A DNA stretch of 64,000 nt from Piliocolobus tephrosceles (Eukaryota; Chordata; Mammalia; Primates; Cercopithecidae), in the NCBI RefSeq assembly GCF_002776525.5, contig NC_045436.1:45911552-45975551 (forward strand). The letters are read 5' to 3'. The notes under the pieces were generated by a model. The model was not told the origin of the DNA. It made no database searches and saw only the letters and a list, made by a program, of their open reading frames with translations. This document shows positions 48,736 to 60,045 of this stretch, piece by piece. A program made the position numbers and the translations under genes. Every line of letters begins with the position of its first letter. The stretch's first letter is position 1.

Positions 48736-48900
48736 ATTTCTTATCTATAATTATAATAATTACTTACATTTATTGAGTGCTTACTATGTGCCAGGCACTA
48801 TTCAAAGCCTTTTATATGTAGTAATCTGTTTAATTCTTATGATAGCTGTATGAAGTGGGACCTATTATTACATATAAATTAGAAATACGACACATAATCA
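48736..48900 (+). mobile_element. MIR/L2-type ancient repeat
   Basis: ATTTATTGAGTGCTTACTAT, GTGCCAGGCACTATTCAAAG and GTTTAATTCTTATGATAGCT form a common ancient pattern. Confidence 0.6.
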
Positions 48901-48956
48901 GCTTGCAGTGGTTTTTCACAATGATCACATATTGTAGGGCTTATGAAAACCTTGGG

Positions 48957-49272
48957 GCCAGGTGCGGTGGCTCACGCCTGTAATCCCAGCACTTTGGGAG
49001 GCCGAGGTGGATGGATCATGAGGTGAGGAGATCGAGATCATCCTGGCTAACACGTTGAAACACCGTCTCTACTAAAAAATACAAAAAATTACCCGGGCGT
49101 GGTGGCGGTGGGGTAGTCCCAGCCACTCAGGAAGCTGAGGCAGGAGAATGGCGAGAAACCAGGAGGTGGAGCTTGCAGTGAGTTGAAATAGCACCACTGC
49201 ACTCCAGCCTGGGCGACAGAGCGAGACTCTGTCTCAAAAAAAAGAAAAAGAAAAAAGAAAAGAAAAAAAAGA
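48957..49272 (+). mobile_element. AluY-like Alu
   Basis: A full-length Alu flanked by a perfect 12-bp duplication GAAAACCTTGGG (left about 48,946-48,957, right about 49,272-49,283). The tail is AAAG-interrupted. Confidence 0.95.
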
Positions 49273-49599
49273 AAACCTTGGGCATAGCATACAGTTTGTA
49301 GTTCCCACTTTGCTTCCCACATAATGACAGACTTGATGCAGCTCAGGTTTAAAGAATAAATTTGGATTCATGAGAGACTGAAGTACAATATGGATAGTGA
49401 AATTGCCCTGCGAAAAGAAAATTTGGTAATATAAATATTTGGCTAGAAATCAAATTTGAATTTTCTAAACAGAGCTTCCACTGACCTCTAATGAACTGGC
49501 ATATTCTGAGGAAAGAAGAAAGAAGTCATCCTAAACTTGCACTGGTTTCTCCTACCTGACACCTACACTGCATAGTATGTCGATCACTACTTCTGATTT

Positions 49600-50070
49600 T
49601 CTTTCATTTTTCTATCCATTCATTCATTCATTCATTCATTCATTCATTCATTCATTCAACAAATACTTATTACATACCTGCTATGTGCCAGTACTTGGCA
49701 TAAGCACTAAGTATCAATGGTGAACATTATATACTCCCTGCTCTCCTATAGCTTAAAGCCAAACAGGGAAGACAGACACTAATTGACCTGTAGGTGAATA
49801 AATAATTACAGAGATTTCGCAACATGGTTTGAAGAGCATATGAAAAGTACTTCCTGAAGAAATGGGACTTAAACCGGGAGGTAGAAGAGAAACCAGAAAG
49901 GTGTGGCAACAGTAACAATATGAGAGATAGCTATAGGAGTTTGCCAGATGGAAGTTGCTAATGACCTTAGCAAAAGTTTTGTTGGTGTGTCTAAGGTGGA
50001 GACCAGACTGGGAGTGCCCTAAAGAGACAATGAGTGAGAAGTGAAGAAATGGAGACAGTAATGAAATAAA
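49600..50070 (+). mobile_element. L2/MIR-like ancient repeat with (CATT)n microsatellite
   Basis: About ten CATT units at 49,617-49,658 lead into CAACAAATACTTATTACATA, CTGCTATGTGCCAGTACTTG, CAGGGAAGACAGACACTAAT and TTCCTGAAGAAATGGGACTT. This order matches a widespread ancient element, probably L2. Confidence 0.55.
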
Positions 50071-51699
50071 AAACCCTTTCAAGACATTTAATGGTGAAGA
50101 AGAGGAGAAGGGAATATATGCTTAAGAGGGAGGGTCAGAGGACAAAAATATAAATATAGTAGTTTAGCTTTCTGTTATCTCAGCTGTCCACATCCATCTC
50201 TACTTCCAGTGAAAATAGCATGGAAAAAAGGTACTTGTCCCAAAGTGAGTGAGTGTGCTTGAAAAAGAACCAAAGCTGCACTCTTATAGGAATATTCATT
50301 TGGTAACTTTAATATATGCAAACTAATAAAAGTTCTACCATAAAAACCCATCCTTTGGACAAGGCAGCAGCTTTATAAAATATAATATAATGACTCATTT
50401 ACAATGAAATTTTACCTGTGTTTCAATTAAAAATATATTTTAAAATAATATTTTCCCAGATACACTGAATATGGTATAATTAGGCTAAACACATATTGAT
50501 TCAAACTTATTATCTCAAAATTCTGTTATATGAACAAATCTGTGTGCTAATGGGGCACACTAACATTCAACTAAAGTGAATTGTATAGACCCATAGCATT
50601 TCACTGGATGATTAAATTAAATCTTTAGAGAGAAAATTAAATCTTTCAAGTCACTAGCAGATTATTCTTGCCCTGGAAATCAGCTGATGCTATTGCTGCA
50701 GTGAATAAAACAGGCATTTGTAACACTGTAAAAAACTAAAAGAATAACTTGGGGATGACATTTAAAGAGTTCTAGTCCCCCTTGAAGCCATTTCTATCAA
50801 TATAGTTTGTAGGCATCATTTTTACTGTCATCAAAAGGTCTCTCACATTCACATTAATTTTATAAGGAAGCACGTTACCATTATTACTTTATTTATAGAA
50901 GAAGATTACTCTGCACTGTAACTAAATTGGTTATTTTAAAACTTAAAAAGTTAATAGGATTTTGTTACGTACCTAACACTACATTCATGGTCATCTTCAT
51001 CTGAGAGCCATGAAGAGCCTGATTCCAGGTGTTAAATAGATTGAGCCACAGAAATTGATCCAAGTACCTGTGTTACATATTTTCTCTCCTACTGTTTCCT
51101 TTGACATCCTCCCCTCTGGCTACTGTCTACGCAGAAAGTAACTAGAAAACAGCATGTCTAATAAACTAACAGGCAAGTCACTCTTGATCAGATATGGAAA
51201 TTACATTCTAAGAAAACGGAAGGAAGCCGAGCCGCACACCTGATTGTGTTATGTGAGACCCAATGACAAAAAAAAAAAAAAAAAACACCAGATTACAAGC
51301 TATTCAAGTTTGGGGGTGCTGATTATCTTTTTCAAAACCTGAGCAGAAGAAAAATGTCACGGTTGTTTGGAAGCACCGAATTACAAGATCCTGAATAAGC
51401 TGCTTCATCAGACAGACAGCTAGAAAATCCTATTTGCAGAATAGCTCCCACCAATTTCTTTTATGTCCGAAGTGAAACTCAGTTTTTGGCTAGAAAATAC
51501 ACTCCTGTCAGCGGTAAGGAAGAGGAATGGTGTCTCTCCCCCTTTTCAGAAACACCATTCCCTGGATGAATGGACAACAGGAGCGCAGTCTCACAGACGC
51601 AGGACTGACCCGAGTACAGTCACCGTCTCTCTCCCAACCCTGAGTGGGGACAATCCCTTTGTGGCACCCGGGGAAGACAGTATCCAAACGAGCTGGTCG
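50071..51699. other. Repeat-poor DNA upstream of FREM3
   Basis: No interspersed repeat is obvious apart from an A17 run near 51,269-51,285. The region ends in the CpG island. A 116-codon plus frame (51,463-51,813) starts upstream of the likely transcription start and has no recognisable domain. Confidence 0.5.
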
Positions 51700-52960
51700 G
51701 AGTCTGGCAGCGTGGGCAGCAGCGCGGCGACCACGGCTCCGGGCGCGAAGGTGTGTAAGGTAGGCGGGGTGAGGCACCCAGGAGCGGAGGGAAGAGCGCT
51801 GAACCCTCGCTAAGTCTCGCCGCGCTGGGCGCGTATCTGGGCGGCCCCAGAAACCAGCAGAGGCAGACTTGGGACCCGGGCAGAGCAGGAAGTGGGCAGA
51901 GCCCCTTCCCCCGCCGCGGTTACCTGCAGCAGCAGAAGCGCAGCCGCTGGCTCTTGCTGGATCCGCGCGTCGGCTACCGACTGGACAGCAGCTACCGCCT
52001 CCACAGCCTGCACCTGCGACCTCTTTGGACAGGGCACCCCCGCCCCGGGAATCCCAACGCCAGGAGCCACCCATGGCCATGGCGGGGGCTTCTCGGCACC
52101 CTACTGGGACGCTCAGCCAGCTCCTTGTGGCGCTCGCCTGTCTGTTCTTAAGTCGCCCCGCGCTGCAGGGACTGGCATCCTCGCTTGGGACCCAGCCCGA
52201 CCCAGCGCTTTACCTGCACGCCTGGGGTGCGCTTGAAGGCACTCGCCCGGACGGCCCTAGCGTGCTGATTGCCAACCCTGGACTCCGGGTGCCCTTGGGT
52301 CGTTCCCTTTGGCTCGACCCGCTCCGGGACCTGGTGATTGGAGTGCAGCCGGGGGACCGGTGCGAAGTCACTGTACTGGACGCCCTGCCACCGCTCAAGG
52401 GCGCGCTCTCCCCGCGCCGCTTCCCCTGTGCCTTTGGGCCCCGCCAGGTCCAGTACACTCACTTCGGCTCCCACAGCCCCGGACGCGCCCGGGTGCTGCT
52501 GCAGCTGCGCTACGACGCCCCGACTCACACGCTGGTGCTGCCCTTCACGCTGGCGGTGGACGTGGTCTTTTCCCAGCTGGAACTGGTGACGCGCAACAGG
52601 CCTTTGGTAGTGGAGAAGCTGCAGGGCTGGAGCCGCGCCATCGACAGGAGAGTGCTGGACTTCGCCTCCCTGAAGTCCAGAGCCACGGCCACCCGCAGGT
52701 GCCGGCTCACCCCACTTCCTCATGAGGACGGCCCCCTGCCCAAGTACGGGCGCTTGGTGGACGCGGTGGGGGCCCCTCTCCCCAGGGGCAAGGGCGTAGA
52801 CTGTGAGGCTTTCCTCCGGGCTGGGGTGCGCTATCAGCACACCTCTGCCTCCTCGCCCAACCGGGACTACTTGCCAATGATGGTGGAGTTGCTGGGGCCT
52901 GAGGGCCAGGACGCTGGGTCCGCGGGTGTGCTGGTCCGCGAGCACTTCCAGCTGCTGGTG
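51700..52960 (+). promoter_or_regulatory. FREM3: CpG island over FREM3 promoter, 5' UTR and start of exon 1
   Basis: The sequence changes abruptly from AT-rich intergenic DNA to GC-rich DNA dense in CpG at about 51.6-51.7 kb, and stays so to about 52.95 kb. GC boxes are visible at 51,763-51,769 (GGCGGGG) and 51,839-51,844 (GGGCGG). I see no convincing TATA box. No ATG occurs from about 51,580 to the start codon at 52,073, which suits a 5' UTR. The transcription start site cannot be fixed from sequence. The long antisense open frames here come from GC-rich codon shadows. Confidence 0.8.
52073..52171 (+). other. FREM3: FREM3 signal peptide coding segment
   Basis: Residues 1-33 contain a hydrophobic core (LLVALACLFL, residues 17-26) preceded by a polar segment with an Arg-His pair and followed by small residues suitable for cleavage near residues 30-36. 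This fits the secretory route used by the family. The exact cleavage site is inferred. There are two possible start methionines, codons 1 and 3, and both retain the whole hydrophobic core. Confidence 0.75.
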
Positions 52961-55900
52961 AGGATCCTCAGGGCAGGCAAGAACACACCGCCCAGACCCA
53001 GCTTCATGGCCACGATGATGATGGAGGTGGATCCATTTGTGCTGACAGCCCTGACACCTGACGCACTAGCCGCGGAGGACGTCGAGTCAGACCCTGGCGA
53101 CCTGGTGTTCAACATTCTCAATGCCCCCAGTCCCGCACCAGGGCATCCGGGGCAGCAGGGCTACGTGGTCAGCACCGACGACCCTCTAGGCCTTCCAGTC
53201 TCCTTCTTTACCCAGCAGGAGCTGCGGGAGCTGAAGATTGCCTATCAGCCCCCTACAGAGAACTTCCATGGAGAGCACCTCTTTCAGCTGGAACTGGAGG
53301 TGGTGGACGGAGACGGCGCCGCCTCAGACCCCTTTGCCTTCATGGTGACAGTGAAATCCATGAATACTCTGGTCCCAGTGGCTAGCCATAACAGGGGACT
53401 TGTGCTTTTTGAAGGTCAGTCAAGGCCCTTGTCCAGCACCCACAGCGTTCCTATCAGTGATAAAGATAACCTGGAAGAGGTGAAAATGGCTGCAGTCAGG
53501 GGCTTGAGACATGGGCAGCTGGTGGTGTTTGGGGCACCTGCTGGGTGCAAGTATTTCACACAGGCGGACCTGGCAGCAGGGCGAGTGGTGTATCAGCATG
53601 ATGGCAGCAACACCTACAGTGACAACATCATCTTCCGGATGGAGGACGGACACCACCAAGTGGAATTTCTCTTTCCCCTCACCATCCTACCTGTGGATGA
53701 TGAACCACCAATGGTCAATACTAACACAGGACTCTCACTGACGGAAGGGCAGGTGGTCCAGATCTCTCCCTCCGTACTGAGTGCTACTGATACTGACTCT
53801 GAGGACTCAACCATCCACTTTGTGCTAGAGAACCAGCTCCTAGAAGAAAATAAGGAAGAGCCACAGTGGGAACTGGCCCCTGGTTCCTCCCACTCGGGCC
53901 ACTACCTGGGGGACATGTTGCTGCGGCAGGCTGAACTACCTCTCTCCACTGAAGGTGGAGACTGGCACTACATGGAAAAGGAAGGGCTTTATGAGAAAGT
54001 GGTGACTGAGTGGCTACAGAGAGACATAATGGAAGGGAGACTCTTCTACCGCCATCTTGGACCACACAGCCCTCAAACTGTAATGGTCCAGCTGGCTTTC
54101 CATGTGCAGGATGACCATGACCCACCCAATCTCTCCAACCAGCACATTTTCACCATCAAGGTCCAGCCAGCGGATATACTGAGTCCACAGCTGTACCCAG
54201 GAACTACACTAGAAATGACTGTACAAGAATACCAACTCACTCACTTCCAGAAGAATTTCCTCCGATACATTGATCAGGACTCTGATGATGAGAACCTATG
54301 GTACACCCTACTGACACTCCCGACTGACACAGATGGCAACCACCACATCCGGGCTGGAGAAATTGTGCTCACTGATTCACCAGACACACTCATCATGCAC
54401 TTCACCCAAGCCCAGGTAAATCAGCGTAAAGTTGCCTACCAGCCTCCACAGAAGTTGGGTATTGCACCACGGGTTGTGCAGTTTACCTACCAGGTGGAAG
54501 ATGCTGCAGGCAATAGAGTGCCAGGCACATTTACATTATTCCTGCAACCTGTGGACAATCAGCCCCCAATAGTCACCAACAGAGGCTTTACTGTCTTAGA
54601 GGGAGGCAGCTTTAACCTCAGCAGTAATGAGCTGCATGTTACAGACCCAGACACAGACATTGACCAGATTGTCTTCATATTAGTCCACGGTCCCCAACAT
54701 GGACGCTTGCAGTACTTTAAAAAATGTATGGTCCCAGGGGAATCTTTCATGCAAGCTGATATTATTAATGGGAGTGTCTCTTACCAGCATGGTAGAGACC
54801 AGACAACTACCAGTGACACGTTCCATCTGGAAGTAAGTGATGGGGTGCACCATATACCCATCACCATCCCAATTTCCGTGCATCCCAATGTGGCTAACGA
54901 AAGTCCTAGGATCTCTATCACAAGTAGTTCATTATTGGATGTTTCTATAGATGTACTAGAGAATAAAGCCACTGAAATTACCATGGGTGTCATCCATGGC
55001 AAAAGGAAGGATGTACATGACTTGATGCTGTCTTTCATTGTAAAGGACAGCCCCAAATTGGGCACTATTCTGGTCAATGGTTTGCCCACAGAACGATTCA
55101 CCCAAGAAGACCTCATCAGTGGGAGAGTAGCCTATGTCCACACTGGAGGTGAAGTTGGTTTTCAAAAGCAGCACGATGCCTTCAGCCTCATCCTCTCCAA
55201 TGATTCTTACCAATGGGTGGTGGGGAATAGCATAATAGAGAGAGTACAGGTACGAGTAACTGTGCTGCCTGTGGACAATGTGGGACCCAAGGTCTTCGTG
55301 GGGGAGTCCTTCATTGTCTATGAAGGTGAGAAGAACTCCTTGACCTTACAACATCTCCATGTTGAAGATGTGGACACTCCTCAAGATGAACTCCTCTGCA
55401 CAGTGACTAGTCAGCCAGCCTCTGGCTACCTGGAAAAGACTGCACCAGCTCCTGGTTCAAAAATGTCCCAGTCTGGAAACCCCATCAGTGCTTTCTCCCT
55501 CAGAGATGTCCAAGTGAGGCATATCAATTATGTACAGAGTATTCACAAGGGAGTAGAGCCACAAGAGGATCAATTCACCTTTTATTGCTCTGATGGCATC
55601 AACTTCTCCCCAAATGTCTTCTTCCCTATAATCATCCTACCCACCAATGATGAGCAGCCTAAACTTTTTGCCCATGAGTTTGAGGTACTAGAGGGGATGA
55701 GCCTGGTCATAGACACCCAGCTGCTCAATGGAGCAGATGCTGACCTGCCACCGAATGAGCTCCACTTTCAACTCACAGCCCTCCCTCGGCATGGACGAAT
55801 CATAGAGCAGCTGGCTACAGGCAGCCAGCCCATCCACAGCTTCACCCTCAAGGAGATCCAGGAGGCCTCCACCATTGTGTATGAGCATGATGACTCAGAG

Positions 55901-57263
55901 ACCAAAGAGGACAATTTTGAGGTCTGGCTAAGTGATGGCAAGCACACCACCCACAGGAAGGTACCCATTGTAGTGACCCTAGTGGATGATGAAACTCCTC
56001 AGCTGACTGTCAACAATGGGCTGAAAGTAGAGAAAGGACACTCTGAGATCATCACAAATCAGATCCTCAAGGCCACAGATCTTGACTCAGATGATAAGAG
56101 CCTCAGTTTTGTCCTCCATTCTGGACCTCAACAAGGGCTTCTACAGAGGCTGAGAAAACCCAGAGGAGAAGTGAGGAACAATCTTACTCTGGGAATGAAC
56201 TTTACCCAGGATGAGATTGACAGAGGTCTCATCTGCTATATCCACACAGGCCAAGAAGGGATTGTTGATATTATCAAGTTTGATGTGACTGATGGGGTTA
56301 ACACTTTGACAGACCACTACTTCTATGTCACTATTGGCAACTTAGACAAGGTCTTCCCTGAGGTAATCAGCAAAAGGATCACCTTAGCAGAAGGTGCCAG
56401 AGTGACCCTTACCAACAGTCTGCTTAGCAACAGTGATATCAACAGCTCTGATGAACATCACTTTAGCATTACACGGGCTCCAAGCCTGGGTCACCTAGAA
56501 AGTTCTGACCATGCTGGGGAACCCATTGCCTCTTTCACTCAGCTTCAATTGTCTAGCAACAAAATATCCTATGTTTATACTTCAAATGATGAGAAAAAGA
56601 TGGACAGCTTTGAGTTTCAAGTGATCAGTGAACTCTACCCTGTGTCCAGAACCTTCAGGATCTTCATCACTGATGTGGATCATAAGAAACCTATCTTGAC
56701 CATTCATAGACTAACACTACAGAAAGAGGATAACCAACTGATCACTCCCCTTGAGTTGACAGTGGAAGACAAGGATACCCCAGATTATCTTATTCTCTTT
56801 ACCATCACACAGGTCCCCATGCATGGCACGATTTTGTACAATGGTAGCCGTCCTGTGACCACCTTCACCAAGCAAGACCTGAACAAGAACCTGATTAGCT
56901 ACAAGCATGACGGCAGTGAGACCACTGAAGATAGTTTCTCCTTGACTGTGACAGATGGCACTCACACTGATTTCTATGTCCTCCCAGACACTGCCCTGGA
57001 GACACACAAACCTCAAGTAATGAGGGTCCAGATAAGATCATTAGACAAAAGGCTTCCCCAGATTACTATCAACAGGGATGCCCTAACCTTGAAGCGCCTT
57101 CACACTGGACATATGGGCTTCCTGATTACCAGCAAGTCTCTGAAGGCAGAAGATCAGGACAGTCCCCACAGGCTTCTGAAGTATAAAGTTACCAGAGAAC
57201 CAGAGCATGGCTTCATTATCAAAACTGGCCTTGGAAACCAGAGCACTCGAGTGTTTACACAAG
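52073..57263 (+). CDS. FREM3: FREM3 exon 1: signal peptide, N-terminal region and CSPG repeats 1 to 12 (12th incomplete)
   Basis: The exon encodes the first 1,730 residues, plus one base of codon 1731, of a FRAS1/FREM-family extracellular matrix protein. The family is secreted or deposited in basement membranes. FRAS1, FREM1 and FREM2 act together in epidermal-dermal adhesion, while FREM3 is less well characterised. Seen: a hydrophobic N-terminus (residues about 14-33), then a region with family motifs (LRVPLGRSLWLDPL, QPGDRC, PFALGPRQ-like block), then about twelve repeats carrying FTQ.D(L/I)..G.(V/I).Y.H.G and ending in VDDEPP-like linkers. At least nine N-glycosylation sequons are present. 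The sequence is clearly related to FREM2 but is not FREM2, so FREM3 is the best paralog match from memory. Start: an in-frame TGA lies at 51,800-51,802 and the first ATG after it is 52,073. End: GTTAGT donor after CAAG. The frame is intact throughout, arguing against a pseudogene. Without splicing the frame stops at 57,266. Confidence 0.93.
52979..57263 (+). repeat. FREM3: Tandem CSPG (NG2-like) repeats in FREM3
   Basis: Repeat boundaries were placed at the recurring proline-containing linkers. These fall near residues 304 (NTPPRP), 431 (NTLVPV), 541 (VDDEPP), 698 (ADILSP), 826 (VDNQPP), 937 (NVANESP), 1065 (VDNVGP), 1188 (TNDEQP), 1302 (VDDETP), 1421 (NLDKVFP), 1533 (VDHKKP) and 1655 (LDKRLP). 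That gives repeats of about 100-150 residues and a twelfth that runs through exon 2. Twelve CSPG repeats is the usual number in FRAS1, FREM1, FREM2 and FREM3. The third repeat is the longest, because of an acidic and glycine-rich insertion around residues 595-640. Boundaries are good to about ten residues. Confidence 0.85.
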
Positions 57264-57376
57264 GTTAGTATGCATTCTTCCCTGACTATTCTGTCCCTCT
57301 CCTTCATTGAATCAGATCTCTCAGCTTTGTGTAAAATTGTCCTGACCTCAGACATTTGCACGAAGATTCTTGTTCT

Positions 57377-57382
57377 AATAAA
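57377..57382 (+). terminator. AATAAA hexamer early in FREM3 intron 1
   Basis: A canonical AATAAA lies 114 nt after the exon 1 donor, in the sense orientation. If used with intron retention it would give a transcript encoding only residues 1-1730 plus one glycine before the TAG at 57,266. A clear GU-rich downstream element is not obvious, so use is speculative. Confidence 0.2.
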
Positions 57383-58031
57383 ATACAGTGAAGTATGAAA
57401 TTATTCTAAAACAAACAAAGCAACAAGTCCTTTTTCATCAATTTCATCAGAATGCCCATTTAACAGGAACTCACACGTATTTCATAAAGTTGTAGTTATA
57501 CCTTAAAACTGCTAAACACAGGAGGACAGCTTCTACTTCTGAAATATTATAAGATAACATTATATTAATTCTGATAATATCAGATTGATTTTGAATTTTC
57601 AGAATGACATATAGAAATCATTTGCATAGTTATTAGTAAGTCCAGATTTCTGAAGATGTTTGGTATCTAGATTTTGGATATAAATTCCTACATTGCTCAT
57701 TTTTATTATACTATTCAAATGTAATTTCTACATCTAATAAAAGCACAGAAGTATGTTTGCCTGAGATTATTTTTTCTTTTATATTTGGTGTCACTACTAA
57801 TTATGAACTAGAGACAGGTCCCTCTACTTTCCCAGGTGATGTGATACCTGCTGGTTTTTAAATGCTCTTTATGTTGTCATAACTTTTTTAGATAGCTCTG
57901 TGCATGAAATGTCCCACACATGATACATGTAAACCTAGATGCAAACTCAGAGGAAAACTTACACATGTTTAAAAAATTGTTTGGTTACATTTTCAGAACT
58001 GCTTCTAAAGCAAATGAAATCATATGTGGTT

Positions 58032-58110
58032 CTCCATGGCACGTGTATACCTATGTGACAAATCTGCATGTTATGCACATGTATCCCAGAACTTAAAGTA
58101 TAACAGAAAA
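58032..58110 (+). mobile_element. Very short L1 3' end
   Basis: CCATGGCACGTGTATACCTA, TATGCACATGTATCCCAGAA and CTTAAAGTATAACAGAAAA are the terminal 75 bases of a primate L1 3' UTR, an extreme 5'-truncation. Confidence 0.75.
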
Positions 58111-58574
58111 AGAAATAATGCAATCACAACAGTGATAACATTTTCAAATATTAAACTTATATAAACTTTAAATAATAAAATCATATGTGACTCTATAAGA
58201 ATTATTTCTATAAACACCTCCGAGAGCAAATTGTTTTTAAAATACTAATAATTACCAATATAAAAACATAATTATAGACCTTCATAACAAATTATTACCC
58301 AAGAGAATAGGCAATAGGAAAAACTCATGATTTTATTCTAATTTTCTTTTTTCTTAGGATGCAGGAATCATTCTTGTTTAAATTCATTTTGACAAATAGT
58401 TCATGAGTATCCACAAATATGCCAAGCTCTATACTTGTGCAGAAGATTCAAAACCAGATAGACCTGGCTCTCCATAGAGGGCCAGGATGTTGTAAAGCAC
58501 ATGTAACTAGAATGCCCTCCTTGCTGGGCTTTAGCACCCAGAGAATATGCACATAGTAGCACTGTGACAAAGTC

Positions 58575-59316
58575 AGAGTTTCTTAACTTTTATTTTAGGT
58601 TTGGAGGTACATATCTTTAAACTCATGTCATGCTGGTTTGTTGTACAGATTATTTCATCACCCTGGTATTTAAATCTAGTACCCAGTAGTTATCTTTTCT
58701 GCTCTGCTCCTTCCTCCTACCCTCCACCCTCAAGAAGACCCCACTGTCAATTGTTCCTTTCATTGTATTCATGAGTTCTCATCATTTAGCTCCCACTTAT
58801 AAGTAAGAATATGAAGCATTTGGTTTCCTGTTCCTGAATTAGTTTGTTAAGGATAATAGTCTCTAGCTCTATCCATGTTCCTGAAAAAACAACAACAACA
58901 ACAAAAACACATGATCTAGTTTTTAATGGCTGCATAGTATTCCATGGTATATATGTAATATATTTTCTTTATCCAATATGTCATTGATGGACATTTAGGT
59001 TGATTCAATGTCTTTGCTATTGTGAGTAGTGCTGCAATGAACATTTGCATGCATTTGTCTTTATGGTAGAATGATTTATATTTTTGGGGTGTATACCCAG
59101 TAATGGGACTGCTGGGTTGAAGGATAGTTCTGCTTTTAGCTCTCTGAGGAATCACCACACTGCTTTCCACAATAGCTGAACTAATTTACACTCCACCAAC
59201 AATGTATAAATGTTCCCTTTTCTCTGCAACCTCACCCAGCATCTGTTATTTTTTGGCTTTTTAATAATCACCAGTCTGACTGGGGTGAGATGGTACCTCA
59301 TTGTGATAAAGTTTCA
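58575..59316 (-). mobile_element. L1 3' fragment, minus strand, in FREM3 intron 1
   Basis: CTGCATAGTATTCCATGGTA, ACCCAGTAATGGGACTGCTG and GACTGGGGTGAGATGGTACC are reverse-oriented L1P ORF2 blocks, with the 3' UTR at the left. A (CAA)n run lies near 58,888-58,904. The 84-codon minus frame is a decayed ORF2 piece. Confidence 0.88.
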
Positions 59317-59499
59317 AACTAAAGTTTTATTTTTGACATTGTAGTTTTAAGAAGATTCATGTTCACTTAATCATTATTTTCAAATTTATTAATTGGAGTA
59401 TTTCTATGCCTAATTAAAACTTTGAAGCTGTTAACATACTCATTTTCATTTGTGCCAATATGACTTTGTGTGACGTTTGCTCTTTTTTTTTTTTTTTAG

Positions 59500-59589
59500 C
59501 TGACATTGATGAGATGAAGATATCCTATGTCTTGAATGAGGGCAGCAATGCATCAAAGGACATCTTCTATTTCTCTGTTGAAGACAATG
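59500..59589 (+). CDS. FREM3: FREM3 exon 2: end of CSPG repeat 12
   Basis: This 90-nt exon has a strong acceptor (15 T residues, then AG at 59,498-59,499) and a GTAAGT donor at 59,590. Joined to exon 1 in phase 1, it reads ADIDEMKISYVLNEGSNASK and then a DIFYFSVEDN stretch. This completes the FTQAD(I)D.MKI.YVL motif seen in FREM2 at the same place. The exon begins and ends in phase 1, so its length is an exact multiple of three. It adds one NAS glycosylation sequon. It is too short to appear as a stand-alone open frame and was found by scanning for the expected continuation of the exon 1 repeat. No later exon was recognised before 64,000. Confidence 0.9.
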
Positions 59590-60020
59590 GTAAGTCAATA
59601 ATAAAACCTTTGAAAGGACTCATGGTTAACTAAAATCAACATAAATAATTTCTAGGCAAGTACAGGCATCATATAAGCAAGTAATCACAATCAATAATGT
59701 CATAATACAAACAAATTAATTCTTTTTGTTTCTCTTATGGTCCTGTACCAAACGATTCTTGATAAATAACTTTTTAGGAAGAAAAAGCAATGATGAATTT
59801 GATGAGTGAAATGTGAAGTATTTTATCTGATCTGGATCATGTGTGACTTCATATAAGCAAGTGAATCTCACCTTCAGGAGATTCTGTGAATCTAGCTAGT
59901 GGTTTCTATCATTCTGAAACAAATTAGAAAATACATCTTCAGATTTTGTTGGGATTTTTATTTGCAGAACTGAATCTTATGGCTCCCTGACCTTAGATTT
60001 GAAATCTTTCTGGATGGGAT

Positions 60021-60045
60021 AAATATATATATATATATATATATC
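60021..60045. repeat. (AT)n microsatellite in FREM3 intron 2
   Basis: A pure AT dinucleotide run of about 12 units. Confidence 0.9.

Larger units (their letters stand above)
57264..59499 (+). other. FREM3: FREM3 intron 1
   Basis: The intron is bounded by a GTTAGT donor and a T15-AG acceptor. It contains unique AT-rich sequence, a short plus-strand L1 3' end near 58,032-58,110 and a minus-strand L1 3' fragment at about 58,575-59,316. Plausible branch-point sequences (for example TGTTAAC near 59,430) lie upstream of the acceptor. Confidence 0.88.

Noticed and set aside
49617..49658. Regular short repeats suggesting an array
   Set aside because: This is a simple CATT microsatellite with no spacers, so not a CRISPR-like array. 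None of the repeats in the window have repeat-spacer structure.
51463..51813. 116-codon plus frame upstream of FREM3
   Set aside because: It starts in AT-rich DNA upstream of the island, has no recognisable domain and is not linked to the FREM3 frame. It is most likely chance.
51869..52072. Extension of the FREM3 frame upstream of the ATG (68 more codons)
   Set aside because: The frame is open back to a TGA at 51,800 but contains no ATG. The extension is proline- and arginine-rich without a signal sequence, while the ATG at 52,073 is followed at once by a signal peptide.
51508..52945. Long antisense open frames (190 and 265 codons) opposite the FREM3 start
   Set aside because: They lie wholly against a strongly supported coding exon in a GC-rich CpG island, where stop codons are rare. 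No domain or splice structure supports them.
52073..57263. Assignment of the large exon to FREM2
   Set aside because: The domain order and many motifs agree with FREM2, but the N-terminus and numerous residues differ throughout, well beyond allelic change. FREM3 fits better. An alignment to both proteins would settle it.
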